A stretch of DNA of 64,000 bases from AP-15 sp963799085. GTDB taxonomy: Bacteria; Pseudomonadota; Alphaproteobacteria; ATCC43930; CGMCC-115725. Each line of letters opens with the position of its first letter. Position 1 is the stretch's first letter. Shown piece by piece: positions 1 through 9,037 of the stretch. The stretch spans positions 124,001-188,000 of the forward strand of contig CAWCWA010000010.1 of NCBI GenBank assembly GCA_963799085.1, written 5' to 3'. Position numbers and translations under genes: made by a program. The notes below the pieces were generated by a model. It was given only the letters and a program-made list of their open reading frames with translations. It did no database searches and was not told the origin of the DNA.

Positions 1-1142
1 GTTCGTCATCGATATGCCCGGAGAGCGCGTCGTAGAGGCCGGTGATGTCGGCCGCGTGCCGGATCGCTCGCCGCACCGCGATCGTCGCCATCGGCCCGAT
101 GAACGTCGCCAGATCGCGCTCGATCTCGGGCACCAGCTCGGCCGGCAGGGCGCCGCCGGGGCCGGTCTGCCCGGTCTGTCCGGTCTGACCAGTCTGCCCG
201 GTCCGTTCTGCCTGCCCGGTCGGCTCAGGCGCCGCGCCGCCGGCGGATGACGGTTCGGCGGCGGGCGGTTCCCGGACGGTCGGTTCCAGGACCAGCGGCG
301 CCGCCCGGATCTCGGCTCCCTTCGCGGGCAGCGCGGCGACAAGCGCCTGGGAAAATTCGGCGGCGCTCGCATAGCGCCGCGCCGGGTCGAACGTCAGCGC
401 CTTGGTGATGACCTGCTTCAGCGCCTCGGGCACGATCGGGTTGAACGACGCCGATATCCTCCGGCCGCCGCTCCATGCGCGCGATGATCTCGGTGACGCT
501 CGCTCCGCGGAACGGCTTCACGCCCGAGAGCATCTCGAACAGGATCACCGCGGCGGCGAAGAGATCGGTGCGCGCGTCGGCGGTCGCCCCAGCCAATTGC
601 TCGGGCGCCATATAGGCGGGGGTGCCGAGAACGTCGCCGACGATCGTGAATTCCGAATCATCGATCCGGGCGATGCCGAAATCGGCGACTTTGATGTCGC
701 CGTTGGCGAGCACCATGATGTTGGCGGGCTTCACGTCGCGGTGCACGATGCCGTTCTGATGCGCGAAGCCCAGCGCGCTCAACACCTGGGTGATGATCGC
801 CACACTGCGGGCCATCTCGAGCGGGGCCTCGGTCTTGAGGATGCCGTCGAGGGTGCGCCCCTCGACATATTCCATCGCCAGAAACGGCACGCCGTTATCC
901 TCGCCGATGTCGAGAATCGCGACGATGTGCGGGTGGAACCGACGGCCGGCGGCGCGCGCCTCGCGGCGAAAGCGTTCAAGCCATTGCTCCGCACCGCTGC
1001 CCGCCAAGAGTTCGGGCCGCACCACCTTGATCGCGACCGGGCGGTCGATCAGCGGGTCGTAGGCGCGGTAGACTTCGCCCATAGCACCGCTGCCGAGCAG
1101 CGCGTCAACGCGATAACGGCCGATCGTCTGGATGGTTTTCAT
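1..1142 (-). CDS. Serine/threonine protein kinase, frameshifted, cut by window edge
   Basis: Hanks-type kinase that would phosphorylate Ser/Thr of unknown targets. The N-terminal kinase domain (about residues 8-230) shows the glycine loop GSGAMGEVYRA, the lysine motif VAIK, catalytic HRDVKPAN, DFGIA and APEQ, so it should be active. Near 462 one extra G shifts the frame. Reading on in the corrected frame gives the end of the kinase lobe, an Ala/Pro-rich linker, a Thr-Gly-Gln repeat and a helical tail (LVPEIERDLATFIGPMATIA) that leaves the window at base 1. I see no membrane segment, so it is probably cytoplasmic. The start ATG lies 30 bp after the stop of the heme sensor gene, which suggests one transcript and a shared pathway. 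The shift is probably a sequence error. Confidence 0.85.
162..206 (-). repeat. 9-bp tandem repeat encoding Thr-Gly-Gln units in the kinase linker
   Basis: Four 9-bp units (ccggtctgc and close variants on the plus strand) follow one another from 162 to 197, and a partial unit continues to about 206. On the minus strand, in the corrected kinase frame, they encode TGQ triplets between the kinase domain and the C-terminal helical domain. This is a flexible hydrophilic linker whose length could vary by slippage. Confidence 0.8.
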
Positions 1143-1172
1143 CGCTTCGCCGCCATCGCCGGCGAACCGGCG

Positions 1173-2050
1173 TCAGCTTGGATCCTCCAGCATTTTCATG
1201 GCGTTCTGCAGGCTGCGCCGCATCCGGTTGAACGACATCGACAGCGAGCCGATCTCGTCATTGCTGTCGCGCACGAACTCGGGAGTGTCGAGCTTGCCCA
1301 TGCTGACGCTGCTCGCGGTCTCCGAGATCTTGACGACGGGTCTGACGACAAAGGCGCGCAATAAGAGATCAACGATGACGATGATGACGATAAAGGTTCC
1401 GGCGAGCGCCACCATGAACCAGAAGAGCGCCTGGTAGGCGCGTCCGAGCGGAACCGCGAGCGGGATCGAGACCACCTGGGCGCCGACGATTTCGCCCTGT
1501 TTCCAACCAAAACCGTTTGCCGAGCCGTAGAGCGCCACCATCGTCGGCGGCGCCGCCTCCGGGGTGCTGTGGCAGGTCAGACAGGCCGGGCTGCCGACCT
1601 TGAGCGGTCGCGCCAGGGTCAGGAACCGGCCGTTCGGCGTGTCGCGGACCGTCACGGTCTCGTGCTTGCTCGGATCGTTACGGAAATCGTTGACGATGTC
1701 GGCTTCCCAATCGACCGCGCGATCGTTGGCGTTGGTCGGGTTCAGGGTCGGTTCGCGATAGGTGTATTCCGGCAATTTGCGCTGCACGAGTTTGAAGTTG
1801 GTCTGCGCGGCGAAGGACGGGATCGAATACGGCAGGAATTGCACCTTCATCTGTTGTTCGAGCAGAGGGCGAATGCTTTCCGCGGTGTAGGTGCGGATCG
1901 CCGAGGCGCCCTCGATCATGATGCGCGCGTTCTGCAGACTTTCATCGATCGCGTTTCGCGTCAGGATCTGTAGGCGCCAAACCCGGCGAGGCCCAGCCCG
2001 ACGACGAACGCGCCGGACATCGCCAAGTCAATCTTCCATCTGATTTTCAT
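1173..2050 (-). CDS. Membrane heme sensor: DUF3365 (Tll0287-like) domain plus HAMP, one frameshift
   Basis: Probable periplasmic redox or ligand sensor. An N-terminal membrane segment (MKIRWKIDLAMSGAFVVGLG) begins at the ATG at 2050. A DUF3365-type extracytoplasmic domain follows with a c-type heme motif CLTCH, then a second membrane segment rich in Ile/Val, then a HAMP domain (VVRPVVKISETASS to NDEIGSLSMSFNRMRR). The protein ends just after HAMP with no kinase, cyclase or methyl-accepting output domain. A one-base shift near 1968 separates the first 29 codons from the rest; correcting it joins the two halves. The gene lies 30 bp upstream of the Ser/Thr kinase, which is the obvious candidate output. 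Confidence 0.8.
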
Positions 2051-2262
2051 CGGCCTGTAATTCGTTCAAGGACCGGCTGCCGCCGAGCGTCGATGATCCT
2101 ACAGGCGTTGTGGTAGTTTTCAAGCGCCGTCGGCGCGCCAAGAATTCGCTGAATTTGTTAATGCGCGCGGCTCATTTTGTTTACCCTTGCTGCTGGTTTC
2201 TCGGCATAAGAGGACGTCGGCCCGCGGTGGTGTCCGCGGCGGGCGGCAGGGGAAGAGACGCA

Positions 2263-3311
2263 ATGCAGACGGCGACAATCGCCCCCACGGGGCATCTTGC
2301 GGTTCGGCCGGACTGGCTCGAAAAGCGGCGCGAGGAGATCCTCGAGCCCGATCTGCCGATCGTCGATCCGCACCATCACCTGGTCGACCGGCCGGAGACC
2401 GGGCGCTACCTGCTGCCCGACCTGCTCGCCGACCTCGGCAGCGGCCACAACGTCGTCGCGACGGTCTACCTCGAATGGCTGTCGATGTACCGCGCCGACG
2501 GGCCCGGCCGAGTTGCGCCCGGTCGGCGAGGTCGAGTTCGCCAACGGCGTGGCGGCGATGAGCGCCAGCGGCAGATACGGCGCCGACGCGCGTCTGCGCC
2601 GGCATCGTCGGCCATGCCGACCTGACGCTCGGGGCGCGCGGTCGAGCCGGTGCTGGAGGCGAAGATCGCGGCGGGCGGCGGCCGTTTCCGCGGCATCCGC
2701 TTCATCACCGCCACGCATCCCGACCAGGCGGCGTGGGGCTCGCCGGTCAACGCGGCCGGCGGCGCTGCTGACGGACCGGCGGGTGCGCGAGGGCTTCGCC
2801 GGGCTGGCGCCGCTCGGCCTCAGCTTCGACGCCTGGATGTACCACACGCAGCTCGGCGAACTGATCGACCTGGCGCGGGCCTTTCCCGGACACGCCGATC
2901 GTGCTCGACCATGTCGGCGGCGCGATCGGCCTCGGCCGCTACGCCGGGCGGCGCGACGAGGTCTTCGCCGAATGGGGCGCGCAGCATTCGCGAGCTGGCC
3001 GCGCTGCCCCAACGTGCACGTCAAGCTCGGCGGCCTCGGCATGCGGCTGTTCGGCTTCGACATGCACAAGCGGCGAACTGCCGCCGAGCTCGGAACAGCT
3101 CGCCGCGGCCTGGCGGCCCTACGTCGAGACCTGCATCGCCGCCTTCGGCGCCGAGCGCGCGATGTTCGAGAGCAATTTCCCGGTCGACAAGGGCAGCTGC
3201 AGCTATCACGTGCTCTGGAACGCCTTCAAGCGCATCGCCGCCGGTTGCTCCGCCGTCGAAAAGACGGCGCTGTTTTCCGGCACCGCGACGAAGTTCTATC
3301 GGTTGAGTTAA
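2263..3311 (+). CDS. Amidohydrolase (TIM-barrel metal-dependent hydrolase), at least seven frameshifts
   Basis: Reads as an amidohydrolase-2 type enzyme of about 345 residues once frames are joined. From the ATG at 2263 the start shows the metal-binding segment IVDPHHHLVDRP. Later pieces include ICAGIVGHADL-like sequence, FRGIRFITATHP, VLDHVGGAIGLGRY and the terminal ERAMFESNFPVD loop that closes the barrel. Single extra C or G bases occur near 2510, 2590, 2640, 2760, 2890, 2985 and 3070. Every shift I could resolve is a +1 insertion, which points to sequencing error more than decay. The substrate is not evident; relatives act on lactones or pyrone dicarboxylates. No partner gene is adjacent. 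Confidence 0.7.
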
Positions 3312-3427
3312 AGCCGGTATGGCCGCATTTGCGAGGCGGCCGTCAGGCCTTGCAGGCAAAGCCGGCGATGACCAATTTGCAACTGCGCCGCGACGGCGGG
3401 ATCAACCGATATCTTGCGGAGTAATGC

Positions 3428-3856
3428 TTGTCGTCAGAGAGGCCCACAGCACGGATCGATAGCGACCGCCTGCGGATGGACCGCGCCCGGGAGGCGGCCG
3501 AAGATCTGTTCAAACCGCGCCGCGAGCCGGCCGAACGGAGGACCGATTCGGCGGTCGCCAATCCTGCGAACCCCGACCAGCCGCAGCCGCAGAGGCAGCC
3601 GCGGGTCATCATGATACCGGCGCAGATGGCGAGCAGTGCGGCGCCGAGCAATTCCCCGTCCACGCCAGCCCCGGTCCCGCGCCGGCGCCGCATCTCCGTC
3701 AGGCGCGAAACACCGTCGATCCCGGCAAGCCAATTCGGGCGGGTCCGCGCCCTTGCCAGTTACGGGATGACGCGGGAGCAGGTCGCCGAACTCTATGCCG
3801 TGCCGGTCACCGTGATCGACCGGATCGTCGGTCCGGAGGAATCGAGCGCCGAATAG
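3428..3856 (+). CDS. Hypothetical protein with C-terminal HTH-like segment
   Basis: A 142-residue protein I do not recognise by family. The first 90 residues are charged and Pro/Ala-rich, with no membrane segment. The last 40 (RVRALASYGMTREQVAELY and AVPVTVIDRIVG) have the spacing of a small helix-turn-helix, as in sigma or resolvase DNA-binding regions, so a DNA-binding role is possible. The start is uncertain: TTG at 3428 has a GGAG six bases upstream, while ATG at 3476 is an in-frame alternative that would shorten the protein by 16 residues. It converges on der with three bases between stops. Confidence 0.6.
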   Translation: MSSERPTARIDSDRLRMDRAREAAEDLFKPRREPAERRTDSAVANPANPDQPQPQRQPRVIMIPAQMASSAAPSNSPSTPAPVPRRRRISVRRETPSIPASQFGRVRALASYGMTREQVAELYAVPVTVIDRIVGPEESSAE

Positions 3857-3859
3857 CCG

Positions 3860-5203
3860 TCAGGAGCGCCCCGCCGGCGCGTAGGGGTTCTTGCCGCGGC
3901 GCAGCATCAGGCGGATCGGCGTTCCTGGCAAGGCGAAATCCTGGCGCAGCGCGTTGACGAGATAGCGGCGGTAGGATTCGGGGAGTTCGGCGGGTTTCGA
4001 GGCGAAGAGCGCAAAGCTCGGCGGCCGGGTGTTGACCTGGGTCATGTAGCGCAGCCGTAGCCGGCGGCCGGCTACGAGCGGCGGCGGATGGCGCTCCTGC
4101 GCGGCGGCGAGCCAGCGGTTGAGATCGGCGGTCGCGATCCGGCGGTTCCACACGGCGTCGGCGGCAAGGACTGCCGACATCAAGTCATCGAGGCCCAGCC
4201 CGGTCAGTCCCGACACCGGAACAAGGGGAACGCCTTGTAGTTGCGGCAACGAGATTGCCAGCGCCTCGCGCAGCCGCGCCAGCAGGGGGCCGGGCTCGGC
4301 CACCAGATCCCATTTGGTGACCGCGAGCACGATTGCCCGGCCTTCCTCGGCGACGTGGCGACCGATCGTCAGATCCTGGCGTTCGAGCGGCTGCAGCGCG
4401 TCGACGACGAGCACCACGATTTCGGCAAAGCGGACCGCCCGCAGCGCGTCGCCGACCGACAGCTGTTCGGGCCTTCCCTCAATTCGCGCCCGGCGGCGCA
4501 GCCCGGCGGTGTCGACGAGCCGAAGCGGGCGGCCGCGCCAGCGCCAATCGACGGCGATCGCATCGCGCGTGATGCCGGCCTCGGGACCGGTCAACACCCG
4601 CTCTTCGCCGATCAGCCGGTTGACGAGCGTCGATTTTCCGACATTGGGCCGGCCGACAACGGCGAGCAGCAGCGGCTTTTCCGGCGCGGCTTCATCCGCC
4701 GGCGTCCGATCGCGGGCAAACGGCAGGAGACGTTCATAGAGTTCGCTGAGACCCTCGCCATGCTCGGCCGAAACCGGCACCGGATCGCCGAGGCCGAGGC
4801 GATAGGTTTCGGCGAGCCCCGGCGGCGGCGCGCGGCCCTCGCTCTTGTTGGCGACGAGCACGACGGGCTTGCCGCTCTGCCGCAGCCAGGCGGCGAAATG
4901 GCGATCGGCCTCGGTAACGCCCTCGCGAGCATCGACGACGAGCAGCGCCACGTCGGCGGCGGCGAGCGCCTGCGTCGTCTGACCGTGCATCCGCCCGGCG
5001 AGCGAGAGGGGGGCGGCCTCTTCGAGCCCGGCGGTGTCGACGACGCGAAATTCGAGGTCGGCAATATGCCCATCGGCCGCGCTGCGGTCGCGGGTCAGAC
5101 CCGGCGTATCGTCGACGAGCGCGAGACGCCTTCCGGCGAGGCGGTTGAACAGCGTCGATTTGCCGACATTCGGCCGTCCGAGGATTACGACCTCGAAGCT
5201 CAT
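3860..5203 (-). CDS. der: Ribosome-associated GTPase Der (EngA)
   Basis: Essential GTPase for 50S ribosomal subunit assembly. At 447 residues it is full length with the diagnostic tandem G domains. The first has GRPNVGKSTLFNRL, LTRDR, DTAGL and NKSE. The second has VVGRPNVGKSTLVNRL, GITRDAI, DTAGLRRR and TKWD. A C-terminal KH-like domain follows (RRYLVNALRQDF, GTPIRLMLRRGKNPY). The frame is intact, unlike many neighbours. It lies downstream of bamB on the same strand, with about 28 bp between them, in the yfgM-bamB-der order common in proteobacteria. Confidence 0.97.
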   Translation of the reverse strand: MSFEVVILGRPNVGKSTLFNRLAGRRLALVDDTPGLTRDRSAADGHIADLEFRVVDTAGLEEAAPLSLAGRMHGQTTQALAAADVALLVVDAREGVTEADRHFAAWLRQSGKPVVLVANKSEGRAPPPGLAETYRLGLGDPVPVSAEHGEGLSELYERLLPFARDRTPADEAAPEKPLLLAVVGRPNVGKSTLVNRLIGEERVLTGPEAGITRDAIAVDWRWRGRPLRLVDTAGLRRRARIEGRPEQLSVGDALRAVRFAEIVVLVVDALQPLERQDLTIGRHVAEEGRAIVLAVTKWDLVAEPGPLLARLREALAISLPQLQGVPLVPVSGLTGLGLDDLMSAVLAADAVWNRRIATADLNRWLAAAQERHPPPLVAGRRLRLRYMTQVNTRPPSFALFASKPAELPESYRRYLVNALRQDFALPGTPIRLMLRRGKNPYAPAGRS

Positions 5204-5231
5204 AATGCTTATTGCGGGGCGTCCGCCCTCC

Positions 5232-6545
5232 TCAGCGATACGCGGCGAGGGTCGCGTCGTCGGTCAAGACATAGAGCGTGTTGTCGGCGATGATCGGTCC
5301 CAGATAGACGCCGGCGGGCATCTCGTCGCGCCCGAGCGGCTCCCCGGTATAGGGCGAGATCGACAGAGCCTCGCCGTCGGAGGAGAGCACGATCAGCCGG
5401 TCGCCGCCCAGGACAGGCCCTGCCCAGGATACCGGATCCTCTTTTTTCTTGGGGTTGCGATAGCTCGCCAACTGCCGGACCCAGCGCACCTTGCCCTCGT
5501 TGCGCGTCAGGCAGAAGACCTCGTTCTCGTTCGACAGCACGAACACGTAGTCGCCCGCGACCCAAGGGGTGTGCGTCCCGCCGATCTCCTGTTCCCAGAC
5601 CCGGTCACCGCTCCGCATATCGATCGCCGCCATGCGCCCGCTGTGCCCGACGGCGAAAACCCGGCCGCGATCGATGACCGGCCGACCGCGGATATCGGCG
5701 AGCGAGGACACCGCGTCGGCGCTGCGCGTCGCGGCCAGGTTGTCGGACCAGACCGGCCGGCCATTCTCGACCGTCAGCGCATAGACCTCGCCCGAGGAAT
5801 ACGGCACGACGACAACCTCGCCATCAACGGCCGGGCTGGCGCCGCCCAAGAGGCTTGCTGTTTCGGGCAGCCCGGTGTGGGTCCACAAGCGTCGACCGTC
5901 ATCGGTTGCGAGCACGACGAGTTCGTTTTCGACCGTGACGACGAAGATGCGCCCGTCGACCACGGTCGGGCCGCTGCGCACCGGCGCGCCGACGCCCTTT
6001 CGCCAGATCACCTTGCCGTCCGCCGGATCGAGCGCCAGGACCTCGGCGTAGCCCGTCGAGACGTAGAGGTGGTCGTTCCAGAATGCCGGGCCGCCGCCGA
6101 AGGAATTGCCGCGCTCCTCCTCGGGCTTCAGATCGACCTGCCACAGTCGGTTGCCGGTCGCCGCCTCGAAGGCGCTGAGCTGCGCCCCGCCATCCATCGC
6201 ATAAACTCGTCCGTTGGCCACCACCGGCTGCGCCAGAACGCGCGTATAGCGTCCCGAGCCTTCTCCGACATCGGCCTTCCAGGCCCGCGAGATCCCATTC
6301 GGGAGCGCCAGGTGCTGCATGGCGTGGTTTGGAAAGCCGCCGGGTTCCGGCCAATCGGCGTTGACCGCCGGCGGCGGCAGGGTGATCGGAATCTTGGCGA
6401 GGTCGGGGTCGGGTTCAAGCTCGCGGTCGAGGCTCAGCACCGAGATCCGCTCACCTGGCAGCGGCGCCTTCTTGCTTTCGAACCAGCTGCATCCGGCAAG
6501 GGACAGAGCCGTCAGCACGAGAAGGGCCAAGGCCCGGCGCAGCAT
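5232..6545 (-). CDS. bamB: Outer membrane protein assembly factor BamB (lipoprotein beta-propeller)
   Basis: Lipoprotein of the BAM complex, which inserts beta-barrel proteins into the outer membrane. The N-terminus is a lipoprotein signal (MLRRALALLVLTALSLAGC) whose lipobox LAGC places it at the periplasmic face of the outer membrane. The rest is repeated PQQ-like propeller blades, each with a Gly-Arg-Val-Tyr or Asp-Gly-Arg-Ile-Phe strand (ANGRVYAMDGG, VDGRIFVVTVEN, DNTLYVLTDDATLAAY). I prefer the ATG at 6545 because the signal peptide starts there; a GTG at 6554 is an alternative. The gene starts about 20 bp after the yfgM-like gene and precedes der. Confidence 0.93.
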   Translation of the reverse strand: MLRRALALLVLTALSLAGCSWFESKKAPLPGERISVLSLDRELEPDPDLAKIPITLPPPAVNADWPEPGGFPNHAMQHLALPNGISRAWKADVGEGSGRYTRVLAQPVVANGRVYAMDGGAQLSAFEAATGNRLWQVDLKPEEERGNSFGGGPAFWNDHLYVSTGYAEVLALDPADGKVIWRKGVGAPVRSGPTVVDGRIFVVTVENELVVLATDDGRRLWTHTGLPETASLLGGASPAVDGEVVVVPYSSGEVYALTVENGRPVWSDNLAATRSADAVSSLADIRGRPVIDRGRVFAVGHSGRMAAIDMRSGDRVWEQEIGGTHTPWVAGDYVFVLSNENEVFCLTRNEGKVRWVRQLASYRNPKKKEDPVSWAGPVLGGDRLIVLSSDGEALSISPYTGEPLGRDEMPAGVYLGPIIADNTLYVLTDDATLAAYR

Positions 6546-6565
6546 CGCTGGCACCCCGGTTGACG

Positions 6566-7202
6566 TCAGGAGGCAACGGCCGCGGCCATCTCGGCGGCGC
6601 GGGCGCGCAGGCCTTGCGGCGTGGCCGGATCGTCGGCGAGCTTCTGGTAGATTTCGAGCGCCGCCTTCTTGTCTCCGGATTTGAGCCGCGCGGCCGCGGT
6701 CAGTTCAAGCGCGGTCGGGCGCCAAGGGTTGCCCTCGGCGGTCAGCGGCGCCAGACGCTCTATTGTCGCGTTCGGCTCGGCATCGGGGGAGTCGGCAATC
6801 GCGGCCAGCAGTCGCGCGAGATCGGCAAAGGGCGGATCGGCCGACGGCGGCGATGCGGTCATATGTCGCGACCGCACCCTTGCGGTCGCCCGAATTCGCC
6901 AGCAGGGCGGCGTCCTCCAGCCGCGCCAACACGGCGTAGCCGCCGCCTTCCTGCGCGATCACGCCGAAAATCCTGACGGCGTCGGCCTCCTTACCGTCGC
7001 GCGCCAGCGTCAACGCCTGGGTGTAGCGGGTCGATTGCGCCAGCCGCTCGGCAAGCTGATGCTGCCGCCAGGCGACGACGGCACCCGCCGCGAGCAGCAC
7101 CGCCACCGCCGCGCCAATGATGTAACGCCCATATTTCGACCAGAGCTTGAGCAGGTTGTCGCGGCGAAGCTCTTCGTCGATCTCGCGGAAAATTTCGCTC
7201 AC
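6566..7202 (-). CDS. YfgM-like tetratricopeptide membrane protein, one frameshift
   Basis: Inner membrane protein with a short cytoplasmic start (MSEIFREIDEELRRDNLLKL), a single membrane helix (about residues 27-45) and a periplasmic TPR-like domain. Relatives (YfgM, or DUF2133/TPR_21) associate with the SecYEG translocon and periplasmic chaperones. One extra G near 6850 splits the frame. Joining DRIAA to SADPPFADLARLLAAI gives an uninterrupted protein of about 211 residues. It is first in the row yfgM-bamB-der, consistent with a role in envelope protein biogenesis. Confidence 0.82.
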
Positions 7203-7340
7203 ACTTGACCCGATCTGCCGGAATCAAAGCGCGCGTACCATATTCCCGCGGCCGGAGGGAGACAAATCGCCGCCTCAGGCTGGACGCCATCCGCGAAATC
7301 GTGAACACTGTGTGACAGCGGTAGCTGGCGACGGATAGCG

Positions 7341-7700
7341 ATGAGCCGGAAGAGCGCAACGGTCCTGACCCTGGGCGATTATCGGACGCGACAGCCCCCC
7401 TGTTATTTCACCCGATCCGAACTAAACCAATTGCTCGGCCTCTACAGCCGGCATGTCATCCGCGGCGTATGGCGCGACTACGCGATCGACCATCGCGACG
7501 GCATGGCGCTGTTCTCGGTGTTTCGCCACACCCACGAGGCGCCCGCCTACCGCATCGTCAAGACCGCAGCGTCAGCCGCGCAGGCAACCGAATACATCGT
7601 CCAGAGCGGACGGCAGCGACTGCGTGTCGCGCGCAGCCTGCCCGAGGCGCTCGACTATTTCCGGACCCGCGTCAGCCTCGTCGCCGCCGACGCCGGCTAG
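7341..7700 (+). CDS. DUF2794 family protein
   Basis: A 119-residue protein of the DUF2794 family, which is largely confined to Alphaproteobacteria and has no established function. The recognisable core is FTRSELNQLLGLYSRHV, WRDYAIDHRDGMALFSVFRH and YRIVKTA. It has no signal or membrane segment. It is divergent from yfgM across a 138-bp gap that must hold both promoters, and its TAG stop overlaps the TAG stop of the convergent cytochrome b561 gene in a CTAG. Confidence 0.88.
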   Translation: MSRKSATVLTLGDYRTRQPPCYFTRSELNQLLGLYSRHVIRGVWRDYAIDHRDGMALFSVFRHTHEAPAYRIVKTAASAAQATEYIVQSGRQRLRVARSLPEALDYFRTRVSLVAADAG

Positions 7701-8258
7701 CCCCGACGGGCCAGCGGCAGCATCCGCTGCAGGACGCCATCGCGCCGGAAGATTCCGTGATAAAGGGCGGCCGCGACATGCGCCGCGACAAACAGATAGA
7801 CGAAATATTGCCCGATCAGGTGGATCGCGATCGCGATCTGCGAGAGGCGCGGGTCGGGCGGCAGCAGGGGAGGGATCGCGACCAGTCCGAAGAGGCTGAC
7901 CGCATGTCCCGCCGCCGCGGCGTTGACATAGCCGGCCAGCGGCATCGCGATAAAGATCACGTAAAGGGCGGCGTGCGTCAGATGGGCGAGGGCGGCCTCT
8001 ACCGGACGCAAATGCGCCGGCAAGGGCGGCGCAGGATGACGCCAGCGCCACAACAGGCGCAACAGCATCGCCGCCAGGATCGTCAGCCCGATCGAGCGGT
8101 GCAGCAGCAGCACCTGATCGCGCGCCGCACTGCCGCGCGGCGTGTCGCCGATCAGCCAGCCGAGCGCGACGACCGCGACGATGAGTGCTGCGACCAGCCA
8201 GTGCAGCGTGCAGGGCGACCGGGCCGTAACGCTCGGCCGCGGCCGGCAAGGGCGTCAA
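7697..8258 (-). CDS. Cytochrome b561, one frameshift
   Basis: Small di-heme membrane electron carrier (B561 family). After correcting one extra G near 8202 it has four hydrophobic helices: HWLVAALIVAVVALGWLIG, SIGLTILAAMLLRLLW, HAALYVIFIAMPLAGY and a last one ending VAAHVAAALYHGIF. Conserved heme-ligand histidines sit in HW, LLLHRSIGL, LTHAALY and HVAAALYH. The start appears to be TTG at 8258, overlapping the stop of the upstream hydratase gene as TTGA, so translation is probably coupled. It is last in a leftward run and is convergent with DUF2794. The electron partner is unknown. Confidence 0.78.
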
Positions 8259-9025
8259 GCGGCAGCCGGGAAGGCGATGTCGATCCGGCCGAGCGGGCCG
8301 AAATCGGCGGCGATTCGCACACCGGGTTTGGTGAAGACCATGCCGGTCCACGAGCCCGTGGTGACAAAAGCCCCGGCCTTGGCGCCGCCGCGCTCACGCA
8401 TCAGATTGACGAATTCGACGAGCGCCGCGGCCGGATCGCGGGCGGCGCCGGCGCTGCTGTCGGCAAAGGGCTTGCCGTCCTCGGTTATCGCGATCGCGGT
8501 GCGCGAGAGGTCGAGCCCCTCCCACCCCGGCACGGCGGCGCCATAGACGAGCCCGCCATTGGAAAAATTATCGGCCAGGATCGAGAGCCGATCGAGCGCG
8601 CGGAAATCCTCGTAGCGCGAATTGACGACTTCGATCGCCGGGTGCAGCGAGGCGCCTGCCGTGACCTCGGCGGCGGCGTATGGGGTTGGGCGCGGCGGCA
8701 GATCGCGGCCGAGGCGGAAGGCGATCTCGCCCTCGATGCCGATCAGCCGCAATTCGCCGGCCTTGTACGAAGCCGGGCTCGGGCGGATCATCCCAGCGAA
8801 GATCGGCGCGCAGAAGGCCGCGGTAGAAGCGGCCGCGACGCCGATCTTCCAGCCGCCCGCGGTTTCGCCGAGCCGCCGCATGACGGCGTCCTGGATCTGA
8901 TAAGCGTCCGCCTCCGATTGCGGCCGGCAGTCGGGTGGCAATTCGGCAAGCGGCCGGCCGCCGCGGGCGCCGGTCAGCAGGCGCGCGGCCTCTTCGACGC
9001 GATCATCGAGCATTGGCACCTCCAA
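8255..9025 (-). CDS. 2-keto-4-pentenoate hydratase / FAH-family enzyme
   Basis: A 256-residue enzyme of the MhpD-like hydratase group, which adds water to 2-hydroxypenta-2,4-dienoate in aromatic meta-cleavage pathways; related members act as oxaloacetate or 4-oxalocrotonate decarboxylases. Supporting segments are GWKIGVAAAST, the metal-binding IEGEIAFRLGRDLP with its Glu-X-Glu pair, PAIEVVNSRYEDF, and SWTGMVFTKPGV near the end. The frame is intact. It lies between the aminotransferase and cytochrome b561 genes on one strand. No ring-cleaving dioxygenase is nearby, so its substrate is uncertain. Confidence 0.85.
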   Translation of the reverse strand: MEVPMLDDRVEEAARLLTGARGGRPLAELPPDCRPQSEADAYQIQDAVMRRLGETAGGWKIGVAAASTAAFCAPIFAGMIRPSPASYKAGELRLIGIEGEIAFRLGRDLPPRPTPYAAAEVTAGASLHPAIEVVNSRYEDFRALDRLSILADNFSNGGLVYGAAVPGWEGLDLSRTAIAITEDGKPFADSSAGAARDPAAALVEFVNLMRERGGAKAGAFVTTGSWTGMVFTKPGVRIAADFGPLGRIDIAFPAAA

Positions 9026-9037
9026 CGGATCTCTGGA

